Below are positions 44,013 through 51,884 of a stretch of DNA of 64,000 nucleotides, piece after piece; positions within the stretch are counted from its first letter, which is position 1, and the number at the start of each line of letters is the position of its first letter. The translations under genes were made by a program, and so were the position numbers. The stretch lies in NCBI GenBank assembly GCA_964395715.1, contig CAYNAU010000002.1:124001-188000 (forward strand). The letters are read 5' to 3'. This stretch comes from Porticoccus sp964395715 (GTDB lineage Bacteria; Pseudomonadota; Gammaproteobacteria; Pseudomonadales; Porticoccaceae). The notes beneath the pieces are model-generated. The model did no database searches. It was not told the origin of the DNA and saw only the letters and a list, made by a program, of their open reading frames with translations.

Positions 44013-44375
44013 ATGGCCAATATTCTCGTTGTAGATGACTCAGTGACCTTGAGGCAAATGGTGGCATTTGTCCTGACCAAGGCAGGTCACGAAGTGAACC
44101 AGGCAGAAAGTGGCGAGGACGCGCTGATAGCGCTCCAGAGCTTCACCCCGGACCTGGTTCTCACTGACATGTACATGCCTGGGATCGATGGCATCAGCCT
44201 GGCAGAAAAAATCCGCGCCAATCCCCAGTACCGCCGCACGCCCATTCTGGTTTTAAGCACAGATTCCAGCCAGGAAGTGAAACAGCGTGGTCGGGACATG
44301 GGGGTCACCGGCTGGGTGAGCAAACCCTTCGATCCCGAAAAGCTGCAGGCACTGGTGGAGAAGGTACTTCATTAA
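44013..44375 (+). CDS. Second CheY-like single-domain response regulator
   Basis: 120 residues, a complete receiver: ILVVDDSVTLRQMVAFVLTK, Asp in LVLTDMYMPGIDGIS, Thr/Ser in ILVLSTDSSQEV, Lys in GWVSKPFDPEKLQ. It lies between cheZ (29 nt) and cheW (82 nt), so it belongs to the same chemosensory system. It may be a motor-binding CheY, a phosphate sink for CheA, or the output to another target; the sequence does not decide. Confidence 0.88.
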   Translation: MANILVVDDSVTLRQMVAFVLTKAGHEVNQAESGEDALIALQSFTPDLVLTDMYMPGIDGISLAEKIRANPQYRRTPILVLSTDSSQEVKQRGRDMGVTGWVSKPFDPEKLQALVEKVLH

Positions 44376-44457
44376 CTGGGGCATGACCCTATCGACAATG
44401 ACGGTATGACAAACAGATAAATTTTGGGAAACAACGCCCACACCGCGAGGAAACATC

Positions 44458-44958
44458 ATGAACACTGCACAAGTCGCTGAGACAGAATTTTTAAATGGTA
44501 AGGAAGAGGGTGGTCAATTCCTTACATTCATCCTGGCCAATGAAGAATACGGCGTGGAAATTCTGCGCGTACAGGAAATTCGTGGCTGGTCAAAGGTAAC
44601 ACCTATCCCCAATTCACCCGCGTACCTGAAAGGCGTGATCAACCTGCGCGGCGCCATTGTGCCGATTATCGATTTGCGGGAACGGTTTGGCATGGACTCT
44701 CTAGATTACGGTACCACTACGGTGGTGATCGTGTTGCGTGTAGAGCACGGCGAGCAGGAGCGCGTTATGGGCCTGGTGGTCGATGCTGTTTCCGAGGTCT
44801 ACACCCTCAGTGAGGGCCAGTGTCAGGTGCCACCGGATATGGGCAGTGAAGTGGAAGAAAAGTTTGTGAAGGCGCTGGCTTCCGTGGAAGAAAAAATGAT
44901 CATCCTGCTGGACATCGATACCTTCCTCAACTCCGAAGTCTCCCGCACCCTCAACTAA
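44458..44958 (+). CDS. cheW: CheW, receptor-kinase coupling protein
   Basis: 166 residues (167 in E. coli). CheW fold with QFLTFILANEEYGVEILRVQ, TPIPNSPAYLKGVINLRGAI, VPIIDLRERFGM and VDAVSEVYTLSEGQ. It links the MCP hairpin tip to CheA P5 in the array. It has its own ribosome site (GCGAGGAAA at 44445-44453) and is followed after 27 nt by the ParA gene. Confidence 0.96.
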   Translation: MNTAQVAETEFLNGKEEGGQFLTFILANEEYGVEILRVQEIRGWSKVTPIPNSPAYLKGVINLRGAIVPIIDLRERFGMDSLDYGTTTVVIVLRVEHGEQERVMGLVVDAVSEVYTLSEGQCQVPPDMGSEVEEKFVKALASVEEKMIILLDIDTFLNSEVSRTLN

Positions 44959-44985
44959 GAGCCGGCATCATCAGAGAGCGTCCCA

Positions 44986-45750
44986 ATGCGAATCCTGGCG
45001 GTCATCAATCAGAAAGGCGGGGTTGGTAAAACCACCACGACGGTCAACCTCTGCCATTCCCTGGCCATGGCAAACCAGCGTGTTCTGGCCATTGATCTCG
45101 ACCCCCAGGGCCATATGAGCGCCAGTCTTGGACTAAAGCCCTCCGGCAACGGGCTGGATGCTGTGTTTCGTCATGAGGCTTCAGTGGCCGATGTTGTTTT
45201 AAATGCCCGGAACAATCTAGATCTGCTGGCCCCCGGCCCCAGACTCAACGAGTTTGATGGACTGAGAGAGACGGCTGAATCCAGCGATTGGATGTTACAC
45301 AACATCCTCAATGATATGGAAGGCTACGATTTTGTTGTGATTGATTGCCCGCCATCCTCTGGCCTGCTGGGCATGAATGCACTGGTGGCAGCGGAAGAAA
45401 TCCTGATACCGGTTCCCGGCGACTATCTGGCGCTACTTGGGCTGTCACGACTGTTATCCATACTCGACGGTGTAGAGAAAAAAATTCAGCGCGAATCAGA
45501 AAAGTGGATATTGGTGACACGCTTCGATCAGCGTCGCCGACATGCCCACGAAGTGGCTAACAAAATCCATCAATATTTCCCGGAACAGCTATTGCCCACC
45601 GTGATTCATGAGTCGGTGGCCCTGGCCGAAAGCCCCAGCTTCGGAAAAAGTATTTTCGAATATCAACCGAATTCACGTTCAGCTAAGGAATACGCATCTT
45701 TAGCCGATAACTTGGTTAGCAAGGTAACAATCTCGAGGAAGCTCGCATGA
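44986..45750 (+). CDS. ParA-family ATPase of the chemotaxis cluster
   Basis: 254 residues. Deviant Walker A KGGVGKTT at residues 10-17 (ILAVINQKGGVGKTTTTVNL), switch I LAIDLDPQGHMSASLGL, Walker B FVVIDCPPSSGLLGMNALVA. There is no N-terminal DNA-binding extension and no parB nearby, so it is not a plasmid or chromosome partition pair. ParA-like proteins in chemotaxis operons (ParC of Vibrio and Pseudomonas; PpfA of Rhodobacter sphaeroides) place receptor arrays in the cell. The 4-nt overlap with a soluble MCP gene most resembles the PpfA/TlpT arrangement. Confidence 0.88.
   Translation: MRILAVINQKGGVGKTTTTVNLCHSLAMANQRVLAIDLDPQGHMSASLGLKPSGNGLDAVFRHEASVADVVLNARNNLDLLAPGPRLNEFDGLRETAESSDWMLHNILNDMEGYDFVVIDCPPSSGLLGMNALVAAEEILIPVPGDYLALLGLSRLLSILDGVEKKIQRESEKWILVTRFDQRRRHAHEVANKIHQYFPEQLLPTVIHESVALAESPSFGKSIFEYQPNSRSAKEYASLADNLVSKVTISRKLA
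45684..45710 (+). promoter_or_regulatory. Candidate intragenic sigma-28 promoter for the globin MCP
   Basis: TAAGGAAT (45684-45691), 11-nt spacer, perfect -10 GCCGATAA (45703-45710), in the last codons of parA and 36 nt before the MCP ATG. Because it is coding sequence, chance is possible. Confidence 0.4.
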
Positions 45751-48686
45751 CAACAGATAAAGACTCCAAAATGGGTGACGATCCCCTCGCTTGGTTACAG
45801 GAGTCATCAGGCTCGGATTCTTCTGGAGATGAATCCTCTGAAACAGCGCAGAAAACAGCGCCGGCCAGTAAAGGACGCAGCGCAAAAAAACCTGCCCAGA
45901 AAAAATCCAGGCCAGCCACCTCTGACGATGATTCAGGTCTGAATATTGAATTGCTCGAATCAAGTTTTGAGCTGTTGGCCCCGAGAGCCGAAGAGCTGGT
46001 TGCCAAATTTTATGATCGCCTGTTTGAAAAATACCCGGCGGTAAAACCTCTTTTTGCCAACACCTCGAGCAGCGAACAACAGAAAAAATTGTTGGCCTCA
46101 CTGGTGCTGGTTATGAACAACCTGCGCAAGCCGGAAGTATTGCAAAAAGCGCTGGTGGAAATGGGAGCACGTCACCAGGGATACGGCGCAGTACAGGCCC
46201 ATTACCCTGCGGTTGGTGAAACACTGATCGAAGTAATGTCCGAAATGGCCGGGTCACACTGGACCGATGAACTAACAAACGCCTGGCAGGCAGCGCTCAC
46301 AGCGGTGAGTGACATGATGCTGAGTGGATACAATTCTAATGAGGAAGAAGCTATGTCTAGTAAAGGTGCTGCGGCGATGGATGATGACGTCGCTACTGAA
46401 GCAAGTGAAGAACTGAACAGATTGCGTTCAGCAGTGGACGGCGCCATGACGGCAATCATGATGGTGAACCGCGATCTGGAAGTGACCTACGCAAACCGCG
46501 CAACCATTGACCTTCTCTCCAAGTACGAAGAAGAATTCAGACAGATTTATCCCGGTTTTGATCCGGATAATCTGGTGGGCGCCTGTATTGACCAGTTCCA
46601 TACAGATCCCAGCCACCAGCGCAAGCTGTTGAACAACCCAAAGAACCTGCCATACCGCACGGATATCAAAGTGGGTGGGCTAATCTTTGCCCTCAATGTG
46701 ACCGCCATTGTTGACGCGGAAGGGAATTACCTGGGCAACTCACTGGAATGGTCAGATGTTACCAGTACCCGCATGAAAGAGGGTGAGGTCACACGTCTCA
46801 AGTCTGCAGTTGATGGCGCCATGACAGCCATTATGACGGTTGACCGCGACCTGGTGATCACCTACGCCAACCGTTCGACCATCGACCTGCTGAAAGAGCA
46901 CGAAACTACCTTCAGGCAGATTTATCCCGGTTTTGATGCCGACAAGCTTGTAGGTTCCTGTATTGACCAGTTCCATGCCAAACCCGAACACCAGCGCAAA
47001 CTGTTGAGCGACCCTAAAAACCTGCCCTACCGTACGGATATCCAGGTAGGTCCACTGCGCTTTGCCCTCAATGTCACGGCTATCATGGATGACAAGGGCA
47101 ATTACCTGGGCAATTCCCTGGAATGGTCAGATGTTACTGCGCAAAGAGAAAAAGAATCGGATGTGGCCCGCCTGCAATCTGCCATTGATGGTGCTACCAC
47201 CAATCTGATGTTGTGTGACAGCGATTTAAATATTGTCTATGCCAACCCCGCAGTCATGGATATGTTCCGTAACCGTGCCGATGAACTGCGCCAGGTATTC
47301 CCCGGGTTCAATCCCGACAACCTGGTCGGCCAGAACATTGACCAGTTCCACAAAAATCCGGCCCACCAACGGGCGCTGTTAAAAGATGCTTCACGGTTGC
47401 CGGCCAAAGCAAAAATCAGTGTGCTCGACCTCACTTTCGAAGTGAATGCCACCATGATCACCGGCCCTAAAGGCGAGTACATGGGCAATATGGTGGAGTG
47501 GGTCGATGCCACCGAGCAGACCAATGCCGAAACCGAATTGAGTGCTTTGGTACAGGCTGCTTCCGAGGGTGACTTCTCGGTGCTGATGGACACCAACAAG
47601 TACAAAGGCTTTTACAAGCAATTGGGTGAAACCATAAACGGTTTGATGGTTGGCCTTAAAGACCTGTCTTCTGTTTTGAGAAGCCTGGCCGAGGGTGACC
47701 TGACCTGCGGTATGGAAAACGAGTACAGCGGCCTGTTTGCACGCTTGAAGGTGGACGTGAATGGCACTGTTGAAGTACTGCGGAAGATGGTGAATCAGAT
47801 TCTTGCCAGCTCCAACAATATCTCCACGTCCTCCTCTGAGATATCTCAAGGCAACGCCGACCTGCTGCAACGTACTGAGAGCCAGGCTTCTTCCCTGGAA
47901 GAAACAGCCTCCAGTATGGAAGAGATGACCGCTGCCGTGAAATCCAGTGCTGACAATGCACGCCAGGCTAACCAGCTGGCATCCAGTGCCCGTGATCAGG
48001 CTGAAGTTGGCGGAGATGTGGTGAGCAAGGCAATTACCGCCATGGGTGAAATCAACAAGTCATCCAGCCAGATTGCCGACATCATCACCGTCATTGATGA
48101 AATCGCCTTCCAGACCAACCTGCTGGCATTGAACGCCGCTGTGGAAGCCGCCAGGGCGGGTGAACAGGGCAGGGGCTTCGCGGTGGTTGCCGCCGAAGTT
48201 CGCAACCTGGCACAGCGCAGCGCCGAGGCAGCAAAAGAAATCAAATCACTGATCAAAGACAGTGTCACCAAGGTGGAAGATGGTTCAAGGCTGGTCGGTG
48301 AATCCGGCAAAACCCTTGAAGAGATCGTTACCGCGGTGAAAAAGGTCAGCGACATCATCGCCGAAATGGCCGCTGCGGCCAGTGAACAATCCATGGGTAT
48401 CGAGCAGGTCAATACCGCCATTTCCCAGCTCGATGAAGTTACCCAGAAAAATGCGGCCATGGTGGAAGAGGCCGCCGCAGCCAGCGAATCCATGGATGAG
48501 CAATCACGCGGCCTGATCGACCTGATGAGCTTCTTCAATATCGGAGAACCTACCCACAACGCAGATGTGGTGAGTATTTCTCGCACCGAGAAAGCGCCCG
48601 CACCACGCCCTGCAGCACGCCCTAAAGCGGCAGCCGTGAGCAAGCCATCCAGCTCTGGAGCAACGGATGAGTGGGAGGAGTTCTAA
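45747..48686 (+). CDS. Soluble chemoreceptor: globin, three PAS, HAMP-like, MCP
   Basis: 979 residues, no membrane helix. Residues 1-62 are Ser/Lys/Ala-rich and disordered. About 65-195 are a globin of the flavohaemoglobin/Vitreoscilla type: FYDRLFEKYPAVKPLF with B10 Tyr89, EQQKKLLA with the E7-type Gln, and proximal His143 in MGARHQGYGAVQAHYPAVGE. About 226-345, 346-463 and 464-582 are three tandem PAS repeats; the first two are nearly identical. About 590-680 are two HAMP-like units (ASEGDFS, LAEGDLT). The MCP tip is DEIAFQTNLLALNAAVEAAR. The C-terminus EWEEF matches the CheR/CheB-docking pentapeptide (NWETF type). It is probably a cytoplasmic oxygen or redox receptor, placed by the adjacent ParA. 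Confidence 0.93.
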   Translation: MTTDKDSKMGDDPLAWLQESSGSDSSGDESSETAQKTAPASKGRSAKKPAQKKSRPATSDDDSGLNIELLESSFELLAPRAEELVAKFYDRLFEKYPAVKPLFANTSSSEQQKKLLASLVLVMNNLRKPEVLQKALVEMGARHQGYGAVQAHYPAVGETLIEVMSEMAGSHWTDELTNAWQAALTAVSDMMLSGYNSNEEEAMSSKGAAAMDDDVATEASEELNRLRSAVDGAMTAIMMVNRDLEVTYANRATIDLLSKYEEEFRQIYPGFDPDNLVGACIDQFHTDPSHQRKLLNNPKNLPYRTDIKVGGLIFALNVTAIVDAEGNYLGNSLEWSDVTSTRMKEGEVTRLKSAVDGAMTAIMTVDRDLVITYANRSTIDLLKEHETTFRQIYPGFDADKLVGSCIDQFHAKPEHQRKLLSDPKNLPYRTDIQVGPLRFALNVTAIMDDKGNYLGNSLEWSDVTAQREKESDVARLQSAIDGATTNLMLCDSDLNIVYANPAVMDMFRNRADELRQVFPGFNPDNLVGQNIDQFHKNPAHQRALLKDASRLPAKAKISVLDLTFEVNATMITGPKGEYMGNMVEWVDATEQTNAETELSALVQAASEGDFSVLMDTNKYKGFYKQLGETINGLMVGLKDLSSVLRSLAEGDLTCGMENEYSGLFARLKVDVNGTVEVLRKMVNQILASSNNISTSSSEISQGNADLLQRTESQASSLEETASSMEEMTAAVKSSADNARQANQLASSARDQAEVGGDVVSKAITAMGEINKSSSQIADIITVIDEIAFQTNLLALNAAVEAARAGEQGRGFAVVAAEVRNLAQRSAEAAKEIKSLIKDSVTKVEDGSRLVGESGKTLEEIVTAVKKVSDIIAEMAAAASEQSMGIEQVNTAISQLDEVTQKNAAMVEEAAAASESMDEQSRGLIDLMSFFNIGEPTHNADVVSISRTEKAPAPRPAARPKAAAVSKPSSSGATDEWEEF

Positions 48687-48719
48687 AAGAAACAGCTGTA
48701 AGTTCCTGAGATAACCCTG

Positions 48720-48747
48720 ACCGGTGTGCTTTACAGCCACCGGTTTT
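48720..48747 (+). terminator. Probable terminator after the globin MCP
   Basis: ACCGGTG (48720-48726) pairs with CACCGGT (48738-48744), then TTT. It lies 34 nt after the MCP stop and 102 nt before cheR. The T-tract is short, so partial read-through into cheRDB is likely. Confidence 0.55.
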
Positions 48748-48848
48748 GGGGGCTGAAGAACTGGCTATTTGCCCATCGTGTAAATCAAAGACAAGCGTAG
48801 ACGAAAGGAATGAGTACTAATCCTAATGAAATGCCGGAGTGATGAGTT

Positions 48849-49745
48849 ATGGAAGCGGAACTAATGGATGTCGGCAATACCGTACCACCCGCAGTGGTAC
48901 TCAAAGGTGAAAATCTGGGAGCTGGTGACTTTGTCTTTACCGATAAGGACTTCAAGTTTATTGCCACTCTGATTGGTGAACATGCAGGTATTGTCCTCGG
49001 TGAAATCAAACGGGATCTTGTCTACGGGCGATTGGTAAAGAGACTGCGTGCCCTGGGCATGAAGAAGTTTTCAGACTACTGCGCTTACCTCGACAATGGC
49101 AGCAACAAGGTAGAATTTGAAGAGTTTGTTAATGCCCTGACAACCAACCTGACGTCGTTCTACCGGGAAAGCCACCATTTTGACTACCTGCAGGATGAGA
49201 TCCTGACCCGACTGATGCGCGAACCGGGCCGAAAATCCCTACGCATCTGGTCTGCAGGCTGTTCAACCGGCCCTGAACCCTATTCCATTGCCATGACAGT
49301 CGCAGATACTGTCCCCGCCGACTGGGATGTAAAGATTCTTGCAACAGACATTGATACAAAAGTACTGGCAACCGCGGCATCGGGTATCTACGAACTGGAC
49401 CTTGCCAACCGAGGACTCACCTCAGACCGCTTGAAACGCTGGACCATGCGGGGTAAAGGGGAGCGCGCGAACCAGATTAAAATGCGCCCCGAGCTGAGCG
49501 CCATGATCACTTTTCGGCAACTGAATCTACTCGAAGCATGGCCGATGAAAAATCAGTTCGATATTGTTTTCTGCCGTAACGTGGTCATTTATTTCGACAA
49601 GTCGACCCAGGAAAAGCTGTTCGACCGTTTTGCCAATCAGATCCACCCAAATGGACACCTGATTATCGGTCATTCTGAAAGTCTCAATAAAGTCTGTGAT
49701 CGTTTCAAACTGGTGGGTAAGACCATTTATCAGCGGACTCGGTAG
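48849..49745 (+). CDS. cheR: CheR, chemoreceptor methyltransferase
   Basis: 298 residues (286 in E. coli). The N-terminal helical domain has FIATLIGEHAGIVLGEIKRD. The SAM-binding motif is RIWSAGCSTGPEPYSIAMTV, then LATDIDTKVLATAASGIYEL, and FDIVFCRNVVIYFDKSTQEK. It methylates glutamates on MCP signalling helices in the cytoplasm. The adjacent MCP carries a docking pentapeptide for it. cheD follows 8 nt downstream. Confidence 0.96.
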   Translation: MEAELMDVGNTVPPAVVLKGENLGAGDFVFTDKDFKFIATLIGEHAGIVLGEIKRDLVYGRLVKRLRALGMKKFSDYCAYLDNGSNKVEFEEFVNALTTNLTSFYRESHHFDYLQDEILTRLMREPGRKSLRIWSAGCSTGPEPYSIAMTVADTVPADWDVKILATDIDTKVLATAASGIYELDLANRGLTSDRLKRWTMRGKGERANQIKMRPELSAMITFRQLNLLEAWPMKNQFDIVFCRNVVIYFDKSTQEKLFDRFANQIHPNGHLIIGHSESLNKVCDRFKLVGKTIYQRTR

Positions 49746-49753
49746 GGGATCAT

Positions 49754-50395
49754 ATGTCAATTCTAGGATTAGGCACTGAAACATTGAACCAGCCTCCGAC
49801 ATTACCTGGCTACAGCCATATCAACCGTTACTGGGACCGTCATTTCGACTGCCATGCAGCGAAAATACTTCCCGGCGAGTATTACGTGACCTGCCATGGT
49901 GAAATGATAACCACCGTACTCGGTTCCTGTGTCTCTGCCTGCATTCGCGATCGTGTCATGGGTATCGGAGGCATGAATCATTTCATGCTGCCACATTCCG
50001 ATTACACCCGGGATGAAGACCTACTGACGACCGGAGCCCGTTACGGCAGCTACGCCATGGAGCAGTTAATCAACGAGATATTGAAACACGGTGGTTCACG
50101 AAAATACCTGGAAGTGAAAATTTTCGGTGGTGGTCAGGTGATGGCCAACATGACCGATGTCGGGAAAAAGAATATTGCCTTCGTCCGGGAATATCTGCAT
50201 GCGGAAAACCTGGAAGTCGTCTCCGAAGACCTGGGGGACCGTTTTCCCCGTCGTGTGGCCTACTTCCCCGAGACCGGGGCCGTGAAGGTGAAGAAACTGC
50301 AAAGACTGCGCAATGACACCATTGCACAACGTGAAACAGCCTATCAGGCAAGCCTGGTTGAAACAAAAGTCGAAAGTGATGTGGAGTTGTTTTGA
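49754..50395 (+). CDS. cheD: CheD, receptor glutamine deamidase
   Basis: 213 residues. The catalytic Cys lies in TTVLGSCVSACIRD and the catalytic His in GIGGMNHFMLPH, followed by a Thr in LLTTGARYGSYAMEQLINEI. KIFGGGQVM is also conserved. CheD converts specific Gln to Glu on MCPs. The gene lies between cheR (8 nt) and cheB (3 nt). Confidence 0.96.
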   Translation: MSILGLGTETLNQPPTLPGYSHINRYWDRHFDCHAAKILPGEYYVTCHGEMITTVLGSCVSACIRDRVMGIGGMNHFMLPHSDYTRDEDLLTTGARYGSYAMEQLINEILKHGGSRKYLEVKIFGGGQVMANMTDVGKKNIAFVREYLHAENLEVVSEDLGDRFPRRVAYFPETGAVKVKKLQRLRNDTIAQRETAYQASLVETKVESDVELF

Positions 50396-50398
50396 TCA

Positions 50399-51490
50399 AT
50401 GACAGTTCAAACGCCAATTCGTGTCCTGGTGGTTGATGATTCAGCACTGGTTCGTAACCTGCTTTCCAAAATGCTGAGTGAAGCAGCTGATATAGAAGTC
50501 GTCGGTGTCGCCTCAGACCCCTATGTCGCCAGAGACAAAATCAAGGCATTAAACCCGGACGTACTCACACTCGATGTGGAAATGCCCAAAATGGATGGGG
50601 TCACATTCCTGCGCAACCTGATGCGTTTGCGACCCATGCCCGTGGTGATGGTCTCATCACTAACCGAAAAAAGTGCCGATGTCACCTTACAGGCCCTGGA
50701 GTTGGGTGCTGTTGACTTTGTCACCAAGCCCAAAATCGATCTTTCCCATACCCTGGAAAATTACACTGAGGAATTGCTGCAAAAAATTCGCTTTGCCGCC
50801 CGGGCCAATGTAAAACAGTATTCAGGTGCTCACGCACCAGCACCCAAGTACAGTGCCGATCAGGTAATGCCAAAGCCCAAGGCCTCCACCTTCAAAACTA
50901 CCGACCGCATCATTGCCATCGGAGCCTCCACTGGTGGTACAGAAGCCATTAAATCGGTATTAACCACCATGCCATCGGACGCCCCTGGTATTGTCATTGC
51001 ACAGCATATTCCCCATGGGTTCAGCGGCGCATTTGCCGAACGTCTCAATCGTCAAACCCCATTGATCGTCAAGGAAGCTGAGGATGGCGATCAGGTTCTG
51101 CCGGGCCATGCCTTTGTCGCCCCCGGTGATCGGCACCTGCTGTTGACCAGAGATGGTGCCCGCTATGTGTGCCGGTTAAGTGATGCAGAGCCCGTCAATC
51201 GACATAAACCCAGTGTTGATGTGCTGTTTCGTTCAGTGCTTCAGGCTGCCGGCAAAAATGCCACCGCCTGTATTCTTACCGGCATGGGGGCTGACGGTGC
51301 TCAGGGCCTGGTGGAACTCAGGGAAGAGGGCATCCATACCATCGCACAGGATGAAAAAACCAGTGTGGTCTGGGGAATGCCCGGTGAAGCGGTGAAACGT
51401 GGTGGGGCGTGTGAAGTACTGCCCCTGAATGCCATTGCCGAGGCATTGATCTCCGCATGCCTCGAGCCTCCCACAAAAAAAGTATCGTGA
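50399..51490 (+). CDS. cheB: CheB, receptor methylesterase
   Basis: 363 residues (349 in E. coli). The N-terminal receiver has VLVVDDSALVRNLLSKMLSE and Asp in VLTLDVEMPKMDGVTFL. The C-terminal esterase has its triad in IIAIGASTGGTEAIKSVL (Ser), VIAQHIPHGFSGAFAERLN (His) and GMGADGAQGLVELRE (Asp). CheA-P activates it to remove methyl groups from MCPs. It is the last gene of the chemotaxis run. Confidence 0.97.
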   Translation: MTVQTPIRVLVVDDSALVRNLLSKMLSEAADIEVVGVASDPYVARDKIKALNPDVLTLDVEMPKMDGVTFLRNLMRLRPMPVVMVSSLTEKSADVTLQALELGAVDFVTKPKIDLSHTLENYTEELLQKIRFAARANVKQYSGAHAPAPKYSADQVMPKPKASTFKTTDRIIAIGASTGGTEAIKSVLTTMPSDAPGIVIAQHIPHGFSGAFAERLNRQTPLIVKEAEDGDQVLPGHAFVAPGDRHLLLTRDGARYVCRLSDAEPVNRHKPSVDVLFRSVLQAAGKNATACILTGMGADGAQGLVELREEGIHTIAQDEKTSVVWGMPGEAVKRGGACEVLPLNAIAEALISACLEPPTKKVS

Positions 51491-51884
51491 TAACAATCTG
51501 TTAATTAGATGTTATTTGTTATACATGGAAAACATATTTATCGACGAGCTGCTAACATTTCCCGGCAAATAACCATAGTAATCGTATTGTTATTTCAGGT
51601 TTATTGGGTTGTAATCAGCCACTATCATTTACTTGCTAAATTTAGTTCTGGTCAGGCAGCCTGTAAATAAAGGCGCTATTTATTTTCCAGCATTGCAGGG
51701 CAGCTTGGATTCCTTTATGGGATTGTGATCAAGTTTTTTACAAATAGCGGCATCATCTCTTATTGATCAGGGAACGATTCAGTCTTTCCCTTATAAATAT
51801 AAAAACAATGAAAATGATTGCTCCTGGGTTACATAACATTTGCCCAATAGACGCCAACATGGATTTTTCAAGGCACAGACAGAA
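51491..51884. other. AT-rich intergenic region cheB / hybrid kinase
   Basis: 394 nt with no gene I can support. Close to cheB it holds AT-rich dyads (ATAACA/TGTTAT around 51490-51516; AATAAC/GTTATT at 51568-51594), which could end cheB transcription weakly. A TCAAGTTT box near 51729 has no acceptable -10 at 11 nt. It presumably contains the promoter of the hybrid kinase, which I cannot point to. Confidence 0.4.

Noticed and set aside
44986..45750. ParA gene as sign of a plasmid or integrated element
   Set aside because: No parB, parS, replication or mobility gene is nearby; coupling to a chemoreceptor gene explains it better.
51728..51755. TCAAGTTT with a possible downstream -10, before the hybrid kinase
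   Set aside because: The downstream box (GCGGCATC) is 10 nt away and does not match GCCGA; not accepted as a sigma-28 site.
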